Positions 1 through 9,401 are shown, counted from the first letter of the stretch. The stretch is 64,000 bases of DNA from Nocardia vinacea (GCF_035920345.1 NZ_CP109149.1:4712001-4776000), one strand, 5' to 3'. A program made the numbers and translations. The notes: generated by a model not told the origin, from the sequence alone.

Positions 1-778
1 CGCAGCGACGGCACGGTTCGTCCTCGCGACCGTAGACCGCGAGCGAGCGTTCGAAGTAGCCGGATTGGCCGTTGACGTTGACATACAACGCATCGAACGA
101 AGTGCCACCGGCCGCGAGCGCCTCCCCCATCACCGCGCCGACCTCGGTGAGCAGAGTGCGCACGGCGGGTCTGGTCAGCCCGGACGCGACCCGGTTGCCA
201 TGGATCTTCGCCCGCCACAAAGATTCGTCGGCATAGATATTGCCGACGCCGGAGATCACGGTCTGATCCAGCAGCACCCGCTTGATCTCGGTCTGTTTGG
301 CACGCACCGCAGACACCACGACCTCCGGGTCGTAGCGCGGGTCCAGCGGATCCCGGGCGATATGGGCGACAGGTTGGGGCACCAGAGTCCCGTCGACCTC
401 GACCAACGGTGCGAGCGCCCAGCCGCCGAACGTGCGCTGATCGACGAAGCGCAATTGCGCACCGTCGTCGAGGGTCGCGAGGATATGCGCGTGCTTCTCC
501 ACCGGAGCATCGGCCGGCTGCACCAACATCTGCCCGCTCATGCCGAGATGGACGACCAACGAGGTGTCCGGATCGTCGAAGGTGAGCCACAGATATTTGC
601 CGCGCCGCTCGGCGGCGCCAACTCGCAGACCCTTCATCCGAGCCGTCAGATCGTCCGCACCTTCGAGATGGCGGCGCACCGACCTGGGATGGCTCACCGT
701 CACGGATTCGACCACCCGCCCGACAACATGTGCGGCGAGTCCGCGCCGGACGACCTCGACCTCGGGAAGTTCGGGCAT
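1..778 (-). CDS. mutM: Formamidopyrimidine-DNA glycosylase (partial, 3' end outside window)
   Basis: Base-excision repair enzyme that removes 8-oxoguanine and other oxidised purines and then cleaves the abasic strand. The frame opens at the ATG complementary to 776-778 and is still open at base 1, so only about 259 residues are present. The N-terminus MPELPEVE carries the catalytic Pro2 and Glu3. VHLGMSGQ and the helix-two-turn-helix signature [12 protein letters not shown] follow, and the window cuts the gene just after the first CRRC pair of the C-terminal zinc finger. It lies 65 bp downstream of rnc on the same strand, as in mycobacteria. Identity is secure; completeness of the finger cannot be judged. 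Confidence 0.97.
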   Translation of the reverse strand, partial: MPELPEVEVVRRGLAAHVVGRVVESVTVSHPRSVRRHLEGADDLTARMKGLRVGAAERRGKYLWLTFDDPDTSLVVHLGMSGQMLVQPADAPVEKHAHILATLDDGAQLRFVDQRTFGGWALAPLVEVDGTLVPQPVAHIARDPLDPRYDPEVVVSAVRAKQTEIKRVLLDQTVISGVGNIYADESLWRAKIHGNRVASGLTRPAVRTLLTEVGAVMGEALAAGGTSFDALYVNVNGQSGYFERSLAVYGREDEPCRRC

Positions 779-843
779 CAGCACTCCTATCGACCACGCG
801 CGAGTCTTACGAGCGCCGTTCGCGGTGCCGCAGGCGCCGCAAA

Positions 844-1566
844 TCAGATACTGTCGGTCAGCGCCCGATAGGCGGCGCCCGCGGCCTTCTGCTCGGCTTC
901 CTTCTTGGAGCGGCCGATGCCCTGACCGTACGGACGACCGCCGATCACGGTGGTCGCGGTGAATTCCTTGTCGTGGTCGGGACCTGTCGAGGTGATCTCG
1001 TAGCTGGGTACGCCGAGGCCACGTTCGGCGGTGAGCTCCTGCAGGCTGGTCTTCCAGTCCAGTCCGGCGCCCATCCGCGGTCCGCGCTCGAGCAGGTCGG
1101 CGAACAGCCGCAGCACCACCTCGCGCGCGACATCGATACCGTGCTCGAGATGGACCGCGCCGAGCAGCGACTCCATGCCATCGGCGAGAATGCTCGGCTT
1201 ATCCCGGCCGCCGGTGAGCTCTTCGCCCTTACCGAGCAGCAGGTGCACGCCGAGCCCGCCCGCGCCGAGCCCGCGCGCCACCTCGGCGAGCGCGTGCATA
1301 TTCACCACGCTCGCCCGCAGCTTGGCCAGTTCGCCCTCGGACTTGTCCGGGTGCTCGTGGTAGAGCCGCTCGGTGATGCTCAGGCCGAGGACCGAGTCGC
1401 CGAGGAATTCCAGACGCTCGTTGGTCGGCAGCCCGCCGTTCTCGTATGCGTACGACCGGTGCGTCAACGCTAGCCGCAGCAGATCGGCCCGCAAGTCGAC
1501 GCCGAGCGCCGCGAGCAGGCTCGCATGTTCACCGGACGCGCCGGATTCGTCCTTACTGGCGGTCAC
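844..1566 (-). CDS. rnc: Ribonuclease III
   Basis: Endonuclease that cuts double-stranded RNA, processing rRNA precursors and structured mRNAs. The 240 residues have the family's two-domain layout. The signature [10 protein letters not shown] is at residues 49-58 and the second metal-binding stretch [10 protein letters not shown] at about 128-137. A C-terminal double-stranded RNA-binding domain spans about 168-236 and ends in [14 protein letters not shown]. The start is GTG. The gene follows rpmF by 22 bp on the same strand, so DUF177, rpmF, rnc and mutM are probably one transcript. Confidence 0.97.
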   Translation of the reverse strand: MTASKDESGASGEHASLLAALGVDLRADLLRLALTHRSYAYENGGLPTNERLEFLGDSVLGLSITERLYHEHPDKSEGELAKLRASVVNMHALAEVARGLGAGGLGVHLLLGKGEELTGGRDKPSILADGMESLLGAVHLEHGIDVAREVVLRLFADLLERGPRMGAGLDWKTSLQELTAERGLGVPSYEITSTGPDHDKEFTATTVIGGRPYGQGIGRSKKEAEQKAAGAAYRALTDSI

Positions 1567-1588
1567 GTCGATACGACAGGTCGAACGA

Positions 1589-1771
1589 TCAGACAGCAGC
1601 GGTGACCTGGCGGCCCTTGTAGGTGCCGCAGGAGGGGCACGCGATATGCGGCAGCGTCTTCTCGCCGCAGGCGCGGTTCGGGCACGTGATCAGGGTCGGC
1701 GCGGTGGCCTTCCACTGGCTGCGCCGCGACCTGGTGTTGGAACGGGACATCCGGCGCTTGGGAACGGCCAC
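1589..1771 (-). CDS. rpmF: 50S ribosomal protein bL32
   Basis: Structural protein of the large ribosomal subunit. The 60-residue product starts [14 protein letters not shown], typical of bL32. It keeps both cysteine pairs of the zinc-binding (C+) form: CPNRAC and, further on, CPSC. It sits between the DUF177 gene and rnc, the same pairing as yceD-rpmF in many bacteria. Spacing is 54 bp to the upstream gene and 22 bp to the downstream one, consistent with co-transcription. Zinc-free L32 paralogues exist in actinobacteria, but none is seen here. Confidence 0.97.
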   Translation of the reverse strand: MAVPKRRMSRSNTRSRRSQWKATAPTLITCPNRACGEKTLPHIACPSCGTYKGRQVTAAV

Positions 1772-1825
1772 GACTACTTCTCCTCTTGTCCTATTGCTTG
1801 CCGGTACGGCAGCACTGTCTCGGTC

Positions 1826-2458
1826 TTAATGGTCTGTGTTGGTTGCACCCGAATCGGGGCTGCCATTGCCGGGCGACTCAGCGGCGAACTTCGCCAACCC
1901 GGCCCAGCGAGGGTCAAGTATCTCATGCCCATGGTCGGAACCCGCAATCGCCATCCGGACACCGCATTCCGGGCACAGGCCCGCGCAGTCCGGAGTGCAC
2001 AGCGGCTGCAGCGGCAACTCCAGGCCGATCTGGTCCGTGATCACCGTTTCCAGGTCGATCGTGTCGTCCACGATGCGGTAGATCTCATCGTCCTCGGTGG
2101 TCTGCTCGGTGGCGCTGTCCGGATAGGCGAACAGTTCCGTGAGCCGAATCTCCGCCGTGCCGGTGAACGGTTCGAGGCAGCGCGAGCACTCCCCTGCCGT
2201 GGACGCGGCGACCGTCCCGGTGACGAGCACACCTTCGGACACCGCCTGCAACTGCAGATCGAGCTCCACCTCGGCGCCCACTGGAATGGCGATCAGGTCC
2301 AGCCCGATCCGCTCTTCGGTGGTGACCACGCGATGCAGCTCTTTCATCGTGCCGGGGCGACGGCCCAGGCTGATGACATCCAGCACGAAACCCGCGTCCG
2401 GCGTGCGGCGCGAGGCCGTACGAGGACGCGAAGCGGGACCGGAACCGGCGGACATCAC
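1826..2458 (-). CDS. DUF177 (YceD-family) protein
   Basis: Member of the YceD/DUF177 family, which is encoded directly upstream of rpmF across bacteria and has been linked to 23S rRNA accumulation in plants and E. coli; no enzymatic activity is established. The 210-residue product has a conserved cysteine pair, GECSRCLEPF, in mid-sequence and a second cluster, CTPDCAGLCPECG, near the C-terminus, probably binding a metal. Two consecutive start codons (2458 and 2455) are possible. The first 20 residues are rich in Ser, Arg and Pro and look disordered. Synteny with mycobacterial Rv2926c supports the family call. Confidence 0.9.
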   Translation of the reverse strand: MMSAGSGPASRPRTASRRTPDAGFVLDVISLGRRPGTMKELHRVVTTEERIGLDLIAIPVGAEVELDLQLQAVSEGVLVTGTVAASTAGECSRCLEPFTGTAEIRLTELFAYPDSATEQTTEDDEIYRIVDDTIDLETVITDQIGLELPLQPLCTPDCAGLCPECGVRMAIAGSDHGHEILDPRWAGLAKFAAESPGNGSPDSGATNTDH

Positions 2459-2622
2459 GAACTCACTTCACATTCGAGGGGAAATGGGCAACCAGTCCAC
2501 AATACGCGAGGGCACGGTGAAGACCCAAACCGTCTGGGTCGTTCCGACCGCGCCGCCCAGCGACGTTCGACAAACGGTGCGGTTGTCGAGGTGCCGCCCG
2601 GATGGAGCGGGCCGTGTGGGGT

Positions 2623-3369
2623 TCAGCGACGATAGTCGGCCGCGTAATCCGGAGCGCCCGCACCCGAGCGCAGTTGGTGACGCCCGCCGCGCACGGTCCG
2701 CAGAGTGGAGTTGAGGGTCTCCTCGAAGTCGGCGAGCCTGCTGTCGACGTAGTGGTCGCATTCGTCGCGCATCCGATCGGCCTCTTCGTTCGCACCGTCG
2801 ATCAACCGGGCCGATTCGGCATGCGCGGCACGCACCACTTCGGTCTGCGTGACCAAGCGGTCGCGCTCGGCCTCGCCCTCGGCGACCGAACGGTCATAGG
2901 AGGCCTTGCCGGCCTCGATCATCCGCTCGGATTCGATGCGGGCCCGACCGGTGACAGCCTCGAATTCGGCATTGCCGTCGGCGACGATGCGGTCGGCCTC
3001 GGCCTGTGCCGTATTCACCAGGTGGTCGGCGTGCGCGCTGGCCTCGGCGACCATGCGGTCGGCGTGCGCCTTGGCGTCGGCGAGAATCCGGTCGGCCTCC
3101 TCGCGGGCCGATCCAATGGTCTGGTGCGCCTGGTCGTTGGCGGTGGTCACGGTCGTCTCGGCGGTGGTGCGAGCGTCGGAGACGATCTTGTCGCGATGAT
3201 CGAGCACATCCTGGGCGTCGTCGAGTTCGCCGGGCAGTGCATCGCGTACGTCGTCGAGTAGTTCGAGCACGTCACCGCGCGGCACGATGCAGCTGCGGGT
3301 CGGCGGGATGCCGCGCGCTTCTTCGACGATGGCGACCAGCTCGTCGAGAGCTTCGAATACGCGATACAT
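2623..3369 (-). CDS. sepIVA: SepIVA-like DivIVA-related septation protein
   Basis: Predicted cytoplasmic coiled-coil protein related to mycobacterial SepIVA (Rv2927c), a DivIVA-like factor for septation and cell-envelope growth. The N-terminal 55 residues resemble the short DivIVA-type head (MYRVFEALDELVAIVEEA). They are followed by about 150 residues of Ala/Glu/Asp heptads with repeated phrases such as AHADRMVAEASAHADH and EADRI. The length of 248 residues fits. Gene position next to the DUF177-rpmF-rnc-mutM group also matches Mycobacterium. A 164-bp gap separates it from DUF177, so it may have its own transcript. Confidence 0.88.
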   Translation of the reverse strand: MYRVFEALDELVAIVEEARGIPPTRSCIVPRGDVLELLDDVRDALPGELDDAQDVLDHRDKIVSDARTTAETTVTTANDQAHQTIGSAREEADRILADAKAHADRMVAEASAHADHLVNTAQAEADRIVADGNAEFEAVTGRARIESERMIEAGKASYDRSVAEGEAERDRLVTQTEVVRAAHAESARLIDGANEEADRMRDECDHYVDSRLADFEETLNSTLRTVRGGRHQLRSGAGAPDYAADYRR

Positions 3370-3496
3370 GCTCCTACCCCACTCTCGTGCAGACCTACGG
3401 CGAAACTTTCCGCCGTAGGCCCAGTGTGCCCCTCGTCACGGCTCGTGCCGAGTCATCCACCGGTGTGTCGTGTAGGTGTCTCGCACGCCACAAAAA

Positions 3497-3521
3497 CAAG
3501 TGGAGGATATGTCTCCACTTG
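3497..3521. promoter_or_regulatory. Perfect 9-bp dyad upstream of gtrA-like gene
   Basis: CAAGTGGAG and CTCCACTTG form a perfect inverted repeat around a 7-base centre. It lies in the 304-bp gap between sepIVA and the GtrA-like gene, in a locally A/T-richer stretch. The shape fits a dimeric repressor operator such as a TetR-type site; no regulator is encoded next to it, so which protein binds is unknown. Confidence 0.45.
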
Positions 3522-3673
3522 GTGTTACATTTATCGAGAAGGTCGCAACAAGATCTTCTTAAGTAGATCGCAGGCCCTGACCGGGACTGTGGGGTTAGAG
3601 GAGGCCGACCGGGCGGATTGCGATGACCATCGCGGTTGTCCGTACCGAAGGCTCGTGTGGGATCGGAAAGACA

Positions 3674-4189
3674 ATGACCGTACTGGAACTACCGCGGACG
3701 GCGGTTCTGCCGACAAGCAGCCTGTACACGCCGTGGGTGGGGCCCTACCCCATACTGCAGCCGGGGACGGCTGCTCGGTTCGGCCAGTTGATGCAGTATC
3801 TGCGTGGCGACCGCGCACTGGCTCAGCTGATCCGATTCGCCCTGGTCGGCGGTTCCAGCAATGTCGCCTACGTACTGCTCTTCTTCGCGATGCACGGCGT
3901 CGGTCCCCTGGTCGCCAATATCGCGGGCTCGGCCGTGAGCACCGTGATCGCCAATGAAATGCACCGTCAGCTCACCTTCCACGCCGCAGGCCGGGTCGGC
4001 TGGTTCACCGCACAGTGGGAGGGCGGCGGGCTCGCGCTGGTCGGACTCGGGATCACCACCGCCGCGCTGGCCGCGCTCGAACTGTGGGCACCCGGCATGG
4101 GCGGTACGTTCCAGGCCGCGGCTGTCCTGGCCATCACCGCTGCGGTCGGCGGTATGCGCTTCCTCGCCCTGCGCGGCTTGGTCTTCTGA
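3674..4189 (+). CDS. GtrA-family membrane protein
   Basis: Small integral membrane protein of the GtrA/DPMS family, whose members help move polyprenyl-linked sugars across the membrane or associate with glycosyltransferases. Four hydrophobic segments are visible: RFALVGGSSNVAYVLLFFAM (the family's first helix), LVANIAGSAVSTVIANEM, LALVGLGITTAALAALEL and AAAVLAITAAVGGMRFLAL. The ATG at 3674 is preferred because GGAAAG lies 4-5 bases upstream; a start at 3623 would add 17 residues. The sugar substrate cannot be told, and no partner glycosyltransferase is adjacent. In mycobacteria a GtrA protein takes part in arabinogalactan assembly, but orthology is not shown here. Confidence 0.8.
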   Translation: MTVLELPRTAVLPTSSLYTPWVGPYPILQPGTAARFGQLMQYLRGDRALAQLIRFALVGGSSNVAYVLLFFAMHGVGPLVANIAGSAVSTVIANEMHRQLTFHAAGRVGWFTAQWEGGGLALVGLGITTAALAALELWAPGMGGTFQAAAVLAITAAVGGMRFLALRGLVF

Positions 4190-4203
4190 GCTTTCATCAC
4201 GAG

Positions 4204-4233
4204 TCCGCCCCGGTTCTTCGGAACCGGGGCGGA
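4204..4233. terminator. Bidirectional hairpin terminator gtrA-like/coaD
   Basis: A perfect 13-bp stem (TCCGCCCCGGTTC with its complement) closed by a TTCG tetraloop, followed by TTTCGTT. It lies in the 59-bp gap between two convergent genes and can serve both. Confidence 0.8.
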
Positions 4234-4248
4234 TTTCGTTGGGGGCGT

Positions 4249-4734
4249 TCAGCCTTTGCGTTCGGCCAGGCGATCGAGCAGGCGCTTGTGGACGGCGGGT
4301 GGGAGCATGTCGGTGACATCGCCGCCGTAGGTTGCGACTTCCTTGACCAGTGAGCTGGACAGGAAGCTGAAGGTCGGATTGGTGGCGATGAAGAAGGTGT
4401 CGACGCCGCTGAGCTTCTTGTTCATCTGCGCCATCTGCAGTTCGTAGCCGAAATCGGTGGCATCGCGCAGCCCCTTGACAATCGCGCCGATCCCCTCCTG
4501 CTTGGCGAAATCCACCAGCAGACCCTGCCAGGAATCCACCCGGACATTGGGCAGGTGCGCCGTGGCCTCGCGCAGCATCTCCATACGCTCCTCGACGCTG
4601 AACATGCCCTGCTTCTTGGGATTGACCATGACGGTCACCACGACCTCGTCGAATTGAGCCGCGGCCCGCGCGAAGACGTCGATATGTCCATTGGTCACCG
4701 GGTCGAACGAGCCCGGGCACAACGCTCCTGCCAT
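4249..4734 (-). CDS. coaD: Phosphopantetheine adenylyltransferase
   Basis: Transfers AMP from ATP to 4'-phosphopantetheine, giving dephospho-CoA, the fourth step of CoA synthesis. The 161 residues match the usual length. The nucleotidyltransferase motif [11 protein letters not shown] (residues 7-17) has the T/HxGH core, NPKK and [13 protein letters not shown] line the substrate site, and the ISSTLVKE-type loop appears as LSSSLVKE. The start [10 protein letters not shown] is well placed. rsmD lies 54 bp upstream on the same strand, the common coaD/rsmD pairing. Confidence 0.97.
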   Translation of the reverse strand: MAGALCPGSFDPVTNGHIDVFARAAAQFDEVVVTVMVNPKKQGMFSVEERMEMLREATAHLPNVRVDSWQGLLVDFAKQEGIGAIVKGLRDATDFGYELQMAQMNKKLSGVDTFFIATNPTFSFLSSSLVKEVATYGGDVTDMLPPAVHKRLLDRLAERKG

Positions 4735-4788
4735 GAACAGACGGTATCAGGAGGCCGGATCCTCACCTCGAATGCCGCGACGGCGGAG

Positions 4789-5349
4789 TTACTCCGGGGC
4801 GAATTCGGCTAGTTCGATGCGGGTTTCGCCGTACTTGCGCGCCTTGGCGGGGATATAGCCTGCGGGCCAGACGATCTCGGGTGAGCGGATGGAACGCTCC
4901 ACCACGACGAGGGCGTTTGGTGCCAGCCAGTCGTGTTCGGCGAGGGCACGCAGGTCGGCGGTGACCGTCGCGGTGTCGACGTCGTAAGGCGGGTCGGAGA
5001 AGACCACATCGTATTTGCCCGCACCGCCGCCCGCCAGGACAGTGGCGACGGAGCCGATGCGGAGTTCGGCACCCGGCAGGCCGAGGTCCGCGATATTGCC
5101 GCGGACGATGGCTGCGGCTTTGCGGTCGGATTCGATAAGCAGGGCATGGGTGGCGCCGCGTGAGAGGGCTTCCAGACCCAGTGCACCGGATCCGGCGTAG
5201 AGGTCGAGTACACGGAGGCCGTCGAAATCGATGCGGGCGGCCAGGGCGCTGAACAGCGCCTCACGCACCCGATCGGAGGTGGGCCGGGTACCCGCGGGCG
5301 GGACACGTAGCCGCCGCCCGCCCGCGGTACCCGCGACGATCCGGGTCAT
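4789..5349 (-). CDS. rsmD: 16S rRNA (guanine(966)-N2)-methyltransferase
   Basis: SAM-dependent methyltransferase that modifies G966 of 16S rRNA in the assembled small subunit. The first residues MTRIVAGTAGGRRL and RPTSDRVREALF are family hallmarks. The SAM-binding loop LDLYAGSGALGLE is at residues 48-60 and the catalytic DPPY motif at 119-122. Its ATG overlaps the pyc stop by four bases (ATGA, 5346-5349), so the two genes are translationally coupled. Length, 186 residues, is standard. Confidence 0.96.
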   Translation of the reverse strand: MTRIVAGTAGGRRLRVPPAGTRPTSDRVREALFSALAARIDFDGLRVLDLYAGSGALGLEALSRGATHALLIESDRKAAAIVRGNIADLGLPGAELRIGSVATVLAGGGAGKYDVVFSDPPYDVDTATVTADLRALAEHDWLAPNALVVVERSIRSPEIVWPAGYIPAKARKYGETRIELAEFAPE

Positions 5350-8300
5350 TCGGCCGCGGACTCGCGCACCGTGAGTTCGACCAGCAGGTCACCGCCTTCG
5401 ACCTGCTGCACCTTGCCGATCGCGACCCGGCCGACGATGCCGGCGCGCGGCGCGGTGATCGCGGCCTCCATCTTCATCGCCTCGATGGTGCCGACGGTAT
5501 CGCCCGCCGCGATCGAATCGCCTTCGGACACAGCGAGTGTCACCACACCGGCGAACGGGGCGGCGATATGGCCCGCGTTGTTCTTATCGGCCTTCTCGGC
5601 GGCCGGGATATCGCTGGCGATGGAGCGGTCGCGCACGGCGACCGGGCGCAGTTGGCCGTTCATGATGCACATGACCGTGCGCATACCGCGCTCATCGGGT
5701 TCGGAGATGGCCTCCAGTCCGATGAGCAGGGTGACGCCCTTCTCCAGTTGCACACGGTGTTCATCGCCGCGGCGCAGTCCGTAGAAGAACTGGTTGGCCG
5801 ACAGGCCCATGGTGTCGCCGTACTTTTCCCGGTGTGCGAGGAATTCGGTGGTGGGACCGGGGAAGAGCAGGCGGTTGAGCGTGGCGCGGCGCAGTTCGGA
5901 GGAACCGGCGAGTCCGGCCTCGTCCGCGGGGGTCAGCGGGGTCTCCGGCTTGGCCGGTCCGCGCCCGGCCAGTGCCCGGCTGCGGAACGGTTCGGGCCAG
6001 CCGCCCGCCGGATTGCCGAGTTCGCCACGGAGGAATCCGATTACCGAATCCGGAATGTCGTAGCGGCCCGGATCGGCGGCGAAGCTTTCGATATCGACGC
6101 CGGTGCCGACCAGTGCGAGCGCGAGGTCGCCGACCACCTTCGAGGACGGGGTGACCTTGACCAGGCGGCCCAGAAGTCGGTCCGCCGCAGCGTATTTCGC
6201 CTCGACCTCTTCGAAACGGTCACCGAGGCCGAGCGCGATGGCCTGCTGACGCAGATTCGACAGCTGACCGCCCGGGATTTCGTGGGTGTACACCCGGCCG
6301 GTCGGCGCGGGCAGCCCGGATTCGAACGGCGCGTAAACCTTTCGCAGCGCCTCCCAGTACGGCTCCAGATCGCAGACATTCTGCAGGTTGAGACCGGTGT
6401 CGAATTCGCTGTGCGCCGCGGCCGCGACGATCGCGGAAAGTGCTGGCTGACTGGTGGTTCCGGCCATGGCGGCACTCGCGCCGTCGACCGCGTCGGCACC
6501 GGCCTGCCAGGCGGCGAGGTAGGTGGCCAGCTGACCGCCGGGGGTGTCGTGGGTGTGCACGTGCACCGGCAGGTCGAAGTTGCTGCGCAGCGCGGAGACC
6601 AGGGTCGCGGCGGCCGGAGCGCGCAGCAGGCCCGCCATATCCTTGATGGCCAGCACATGCGCGCCCGCGTCGACGATCTGCTCGGCGAGCTTGAGGTAGT
6701 AGTCGAGGGTATAGAGGTTTTCGTCCGGGTTGGACAGGTCGCCGGTGTAGCTCATCGCGACTTCCGCGATGGCCGTACCGGTTTCGCGCACCGCATCGAT
6801 GGCCGGACGCATCTGGTCGACATTGTTGAGCGCGTCGAAGATGCGGAAGATGTCGATGCCGGTGTCGGTCGCCTCCTGCACGAACGCGCGCGTCACCTGC
6901 TCCGGGTACGGCGTGTAACCGACGGTATTGCGTCCGCGCAGCAGCATCTGCAGGCAGATATTCGGCACGGCCTCGCGCAGTGCGGCCAGCCGCTCCCACG
7001 GGTCCTCGAACAGGAAGCGCAGTGCCACATCGTAAGTCGCGCCGCCCCAGGCCTCGATGGACAGCAGTTCCGGTGTCAGGCGCGCGACATGTCCGGCCAC
7101 GCCGAGCAGACCATTGGTGCGCACCCGAGTGGCCAGCAGCGACTGGTGTGCGTCACGGAAGGTGGTGTCGGTGACGCCGACGGCCTTCTGCTCACGCAAC
7201 GCCCGCGCGAAGCCGTCGGGGCCCAAGCGCAGCAGCCGCTGACGCGAACCGTCCGGCGGCGGCACGCTCAGATCGATGGCGGGCAGCTTGTCGTGCGGAT
7301 ACACCGTGGTCGGGCGCTCGCCGTGCGGCTTGTTCACGGTGATATCGGCGAGGTAGTTCAGGATCTTGGTGCCGCGGTCGGCCGAACCACGCAGGGTCAG
7401 CAACTGCGGGCGCTCATCGATGAACGAGGTGGTGACCCGGCCCGCCTTGAAGTCCGGATCGTCGAGCACCGCGAGCAAGAACGGGATATTGGTGGTGACG
7501 CCGCGGATACGGAATTCCGCGAGCGCGCGACTGGCCCTCGCCACGGCGGCGTGCCAATCGCGGCCGCGGCAGGTGAGCTTGACCAGCATCGAGTCGAAGT
7601 AGGCGCCGATCTCCGCGCCCAGGTTCGCGCCACCGTCGAGGCGGATGCCCGCACCGCCGGGGGTGCGGTAGGCGGTGATGCGGCCGGTGTCGGGTCGGAA
7701 GCCGTTGGCCGGATCCTCGGTGGTGATCCGGCACTGCAGGGCCGCACCGCGAATGGCGACCTCGTCCTGGCTCAGACCGAGCTGTTCGAGGGTCTCCCCC
7801 GCCGCGATGCGCAGCTGAGACTGCACCAGATCGACATCGGTGATCTCCTCGGTCACCGTGTGCTCGACCTGGATGCGCGGGTTCATCTCGATGAAGACGT
7901 GGTTGCCGCGCTCGTCGAGCAGGAATTCGACGGTGCCCGCGCAGCTGTAGCCGATCTGACGGGCGAAAGCGACCGCGTCGTTGCAAATACGTTCGCGCAG
8001 TGCGGGATCCAGGTTCGGTGCGGGCGCGAGCTCGATCACCTTCTGGTGGCGGCGCTGCACCGAACAGTCGCGCTCGAACAGGTGCATGACATTGCCGTGC
8101 TGGTCGGCCAGGATCTGCACCTCGATGTGGCGCGGGTTCACCACGGCCTGTTCCAGGAAGACAGTCGGATCACCGAAGGCCGACTCGGCCTCGCGGGACG
8201 CGGCCTCGATCGATTCGCGCAGTTGTGCGGGATCGGCAACCCGGCGCATGCCGCGGCCACCGCCGCCTGCGACGGCCTTCACGAAGATCGGATAGTCCAG

Positions 8301-8750
8301 GTCCGCGGATGCGGCCAGCAGTTCGTCCACATCGGCGGAGGGGGCGCTGGAGCGCAGCACCGGCAGACCCGCCGCCCGCGCCGCCTCGATCGCGCGGGCC
8401 TTATTACCAGCCAGTTCGAGCACTTCGGCCGACGGACCGATAAAGGTGATGCCCTCGCGGGCGCAGGCCGCGGCAAGGTCCGGGTTCTCGGACAGGAAGC
8501 CGTAACCGGGGTAGATGGCGTCGGCACCCGCGGACTTGGCCGCCGCGATGATCGCCTCGATCGAGAGGTACGCCCGGACCGGGTGTCCCTGTTCGCCGAT
8601 CTGATAGGACTCCGCGGCCTTCAACCGGTGGACCGAGTTGCGGTCCTCGTACGGGAAGACTGCGACCGTCCCGATGCCGAGTTCGTAGGCCGCGCGGAAG
8701 GCGCGGATGGCGATCTCGCCACGGTTGGCAACCAAGACTTTCGAGAACAT
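5346..8750 (-). CDS. pyc: Pyruvate carboxylase
   Basis: Biotin-dependent enzyme converting pyruvate, bicarbonate and ATP to oxaloacetate, the anaplerotic entry to the TCA cycle. The 1134-residue single chain has the full order: biotin carboxylase (1 to about 450, starting FSKVLVANRGEIAIR, with a GGGGRGMR ATP-grasp loop), carboxyltransferase (GVTDTTFRDAHQSL onward, metal site HVHTHDT), and a C-terminal biotinyl domain with EAMKME, acceptor Lys1093. It precedes rsmD in a coupled pair. Two inverted RamB/PrpR-like boxes lie 80-190 bp upstream, suggesting control by carbon source. Confidence 0.98.
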   Translation of the reverse strand: MFSKVLVANRGEIAIRAFRAAYELGIGTVAVFPYEDRNSVHRLKAAESYQIGEQGHPVRAYLSIEAIIAAAKSAGADAIYPGYGFLSENPDLAAACAREGITFIGPSAEVLELAGNKARAIEAARAAGLPVLRSSAPSADVDELLAASADLDYPIFVKAVAGGGGRGMRRVADPAQLRESIEAASREAESAFGDPTVFLEQAVVNPRHIEVQILADQHGNVMHLFERDCSVQRRHQKVIELAPAPNLDPALRERICNDAVAFARQIGYSCAGTVEFLLDERGNHVFIEMNPRIQVEHTVTEEITDVDLVQSQLRIAAGETLEQLGLSQDEVAIRGAALQCRITTEDPANGFRPDTGRITAYRTPGGAGIRLDGGANLGAEIGAYFDSMLVKLTCRGRDWHAAVARASRALAEFRIRGVTTNIPFLLAVLDDPDFKAGRVTTSFIDERPQLLTLRGSADRGTKILNYLADITVNKPHGERPTTVYPHDKLPAIDLSVPPPDGSRQRLLRLGPDGFARALREQKAVGVTDTTFRDAHQSLLATRVRTNGLLGVAGHVARLTPELLSIEAWGGATYDVALRFLFEDPWERLAALREAVPNICLQMLLRGRNTVGYTPYPEQVTRAFVQEATDTGIDIFRIFDALNNVDQMRPAIDAVRETGTAIAEVAMSYTGDLSNPDENLYTLDYYLKLAEQIVDAGAHVLAIKDMAGLLRAPAAATLVSALRSNFDLPVHVHTHDTPGGQLATYLAAWQAGADAVDGASAAMAGTTSQPALSAIVAAAAHSEFDTGLNLQNVCDLEPYWEALRKVYAPFESGLPAPTGRVYTHEIPGGQLSNLRQQAIALGLGDRFEEVEAKYAAADRLLGRLVKVTPSSKVVGDLALALVGTGVDIESFAADPGRYDIPDSVIGFLRGELGNPAGGWPEPFRSRALAGRGPAKPETPLTPADEAGLAGSSELRRATLNRLLFPGPTTEFLAHREKYGDTMGLSANQFFYGLRRGDEHRVQLEKGVTLLIGLEAISEPDERGMRTVMCIMNGQLRPVAVRDRSIASDIPAAEKADKNNAGHIAAPFAGVVTLAVSEGDSIAAGDTVGTIEAMKMEAAITAPRAGIVGRVAIGKVQQVEGGDLLVELTVRESAAE

Positions 8751-8831
8751 TGAACTAAGGTACCCGGCCCGGAATCGTGGCCTGACAGGGAAGTCCCCTT
8801 CGCGGAATCTTCACAACGAGTCCTAGCAGAG

Positions 8832-8937
8832 TTGCGAAGTTGTGTTCACCTCGCCGACACATCTCACCGTCCGTCGCGGTCACAAGTGCGGTCGGGTGCC
8901 AGCGGCGCCTCGAACGCACCTGGCGACAACTTCGCAA
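8832..8937. promoter_or_regulatory. Pair of inverted TTGCGAAGTTGT boxes between pyc and metE
   Basis: TTGCGAAGTTGT (8832-8843) and its exact complement ACAACTTCGCAA (8926-8937) form a 12-bp inverted repeat 82 bases apart. On the opposite strands each reads AACTTCGCAA, close to the RamB consensus AACTTTGCAAA known from Corynebacterium. A RamB/PrpR-type regulator is encoded at 16.6 kb. Binding is an inference. Confidence 0.45.
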
Positions 8938-9059
8938 ACCCGCTATGCATCGGGCACTGCGAAAATCCGATTGTGCGGCCGCCTATGCTGGTTGACGCAG
9001 CTGGTTCGCCGTGCGCAGACGAGATGGAGCCCCGACGTCGCGTTACGGAGTCGAGTTCG

Positions 9060-9252
9060 CGGATCGGGAAACCGGTGCGCGGATGAGAGGGAACCCGGTG
9101 AGAATCCGGGACTGTCCCGCAGCGGTATGCAGGAACGACCGCCGTCATCAAGCACTGGGCAACCACCCGGGAAGCGACGGCCAGTAGGTGAGCCCCTTAC
9201 GGGGTCGGCCAGAAGGCCCGTGCCCGCAAGTCCGAAGACCTGCCAGCCGTGT
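9060..9252 (+). ncRNA. Cobalamin (B12) riboswitch upstream of metE
   Basis: The leader carries the conserved cobalamin-aptamer blocks in order: GGGAACCCGGTGAGAATCC, then GGGACTGTCCCGCAGCGG (9108-9125), and the 3' block AAGTCCGAAGACCTGCC (about 9228-9244). The aptamer ends about 150 bases before metE. Such switches turn off B12-independent methionine synthase when B12 is present. The expression platform between 9245 and 9400 was not resolved. Outer P1 boundaries are approximate. Confidence 0.93.
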
Positions 9253-9401
9253 CGGATACGCCGTATCCGGCGGCCACCGCCTCGTGGATTGGGCGCGCGG
9301 ACCTCTGTGCGATTGTCGGGCTCCATCGGTGCACCGGCACGTCACTCGGTCTCCGCTAGCTCGTAGGGCGATGGTCTTCGATCTCAGCACTGGAGAAATT
9401 C

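Noticed and set aside
5568..8753. 1061-codon open frame antisense to pyc
   Set aside because: It exactly mirrors pyc, lacks motifs, is Arg/Gly/Asp-rich as expected of a shadow in high-GC DNA, and pyc has full family motifs.
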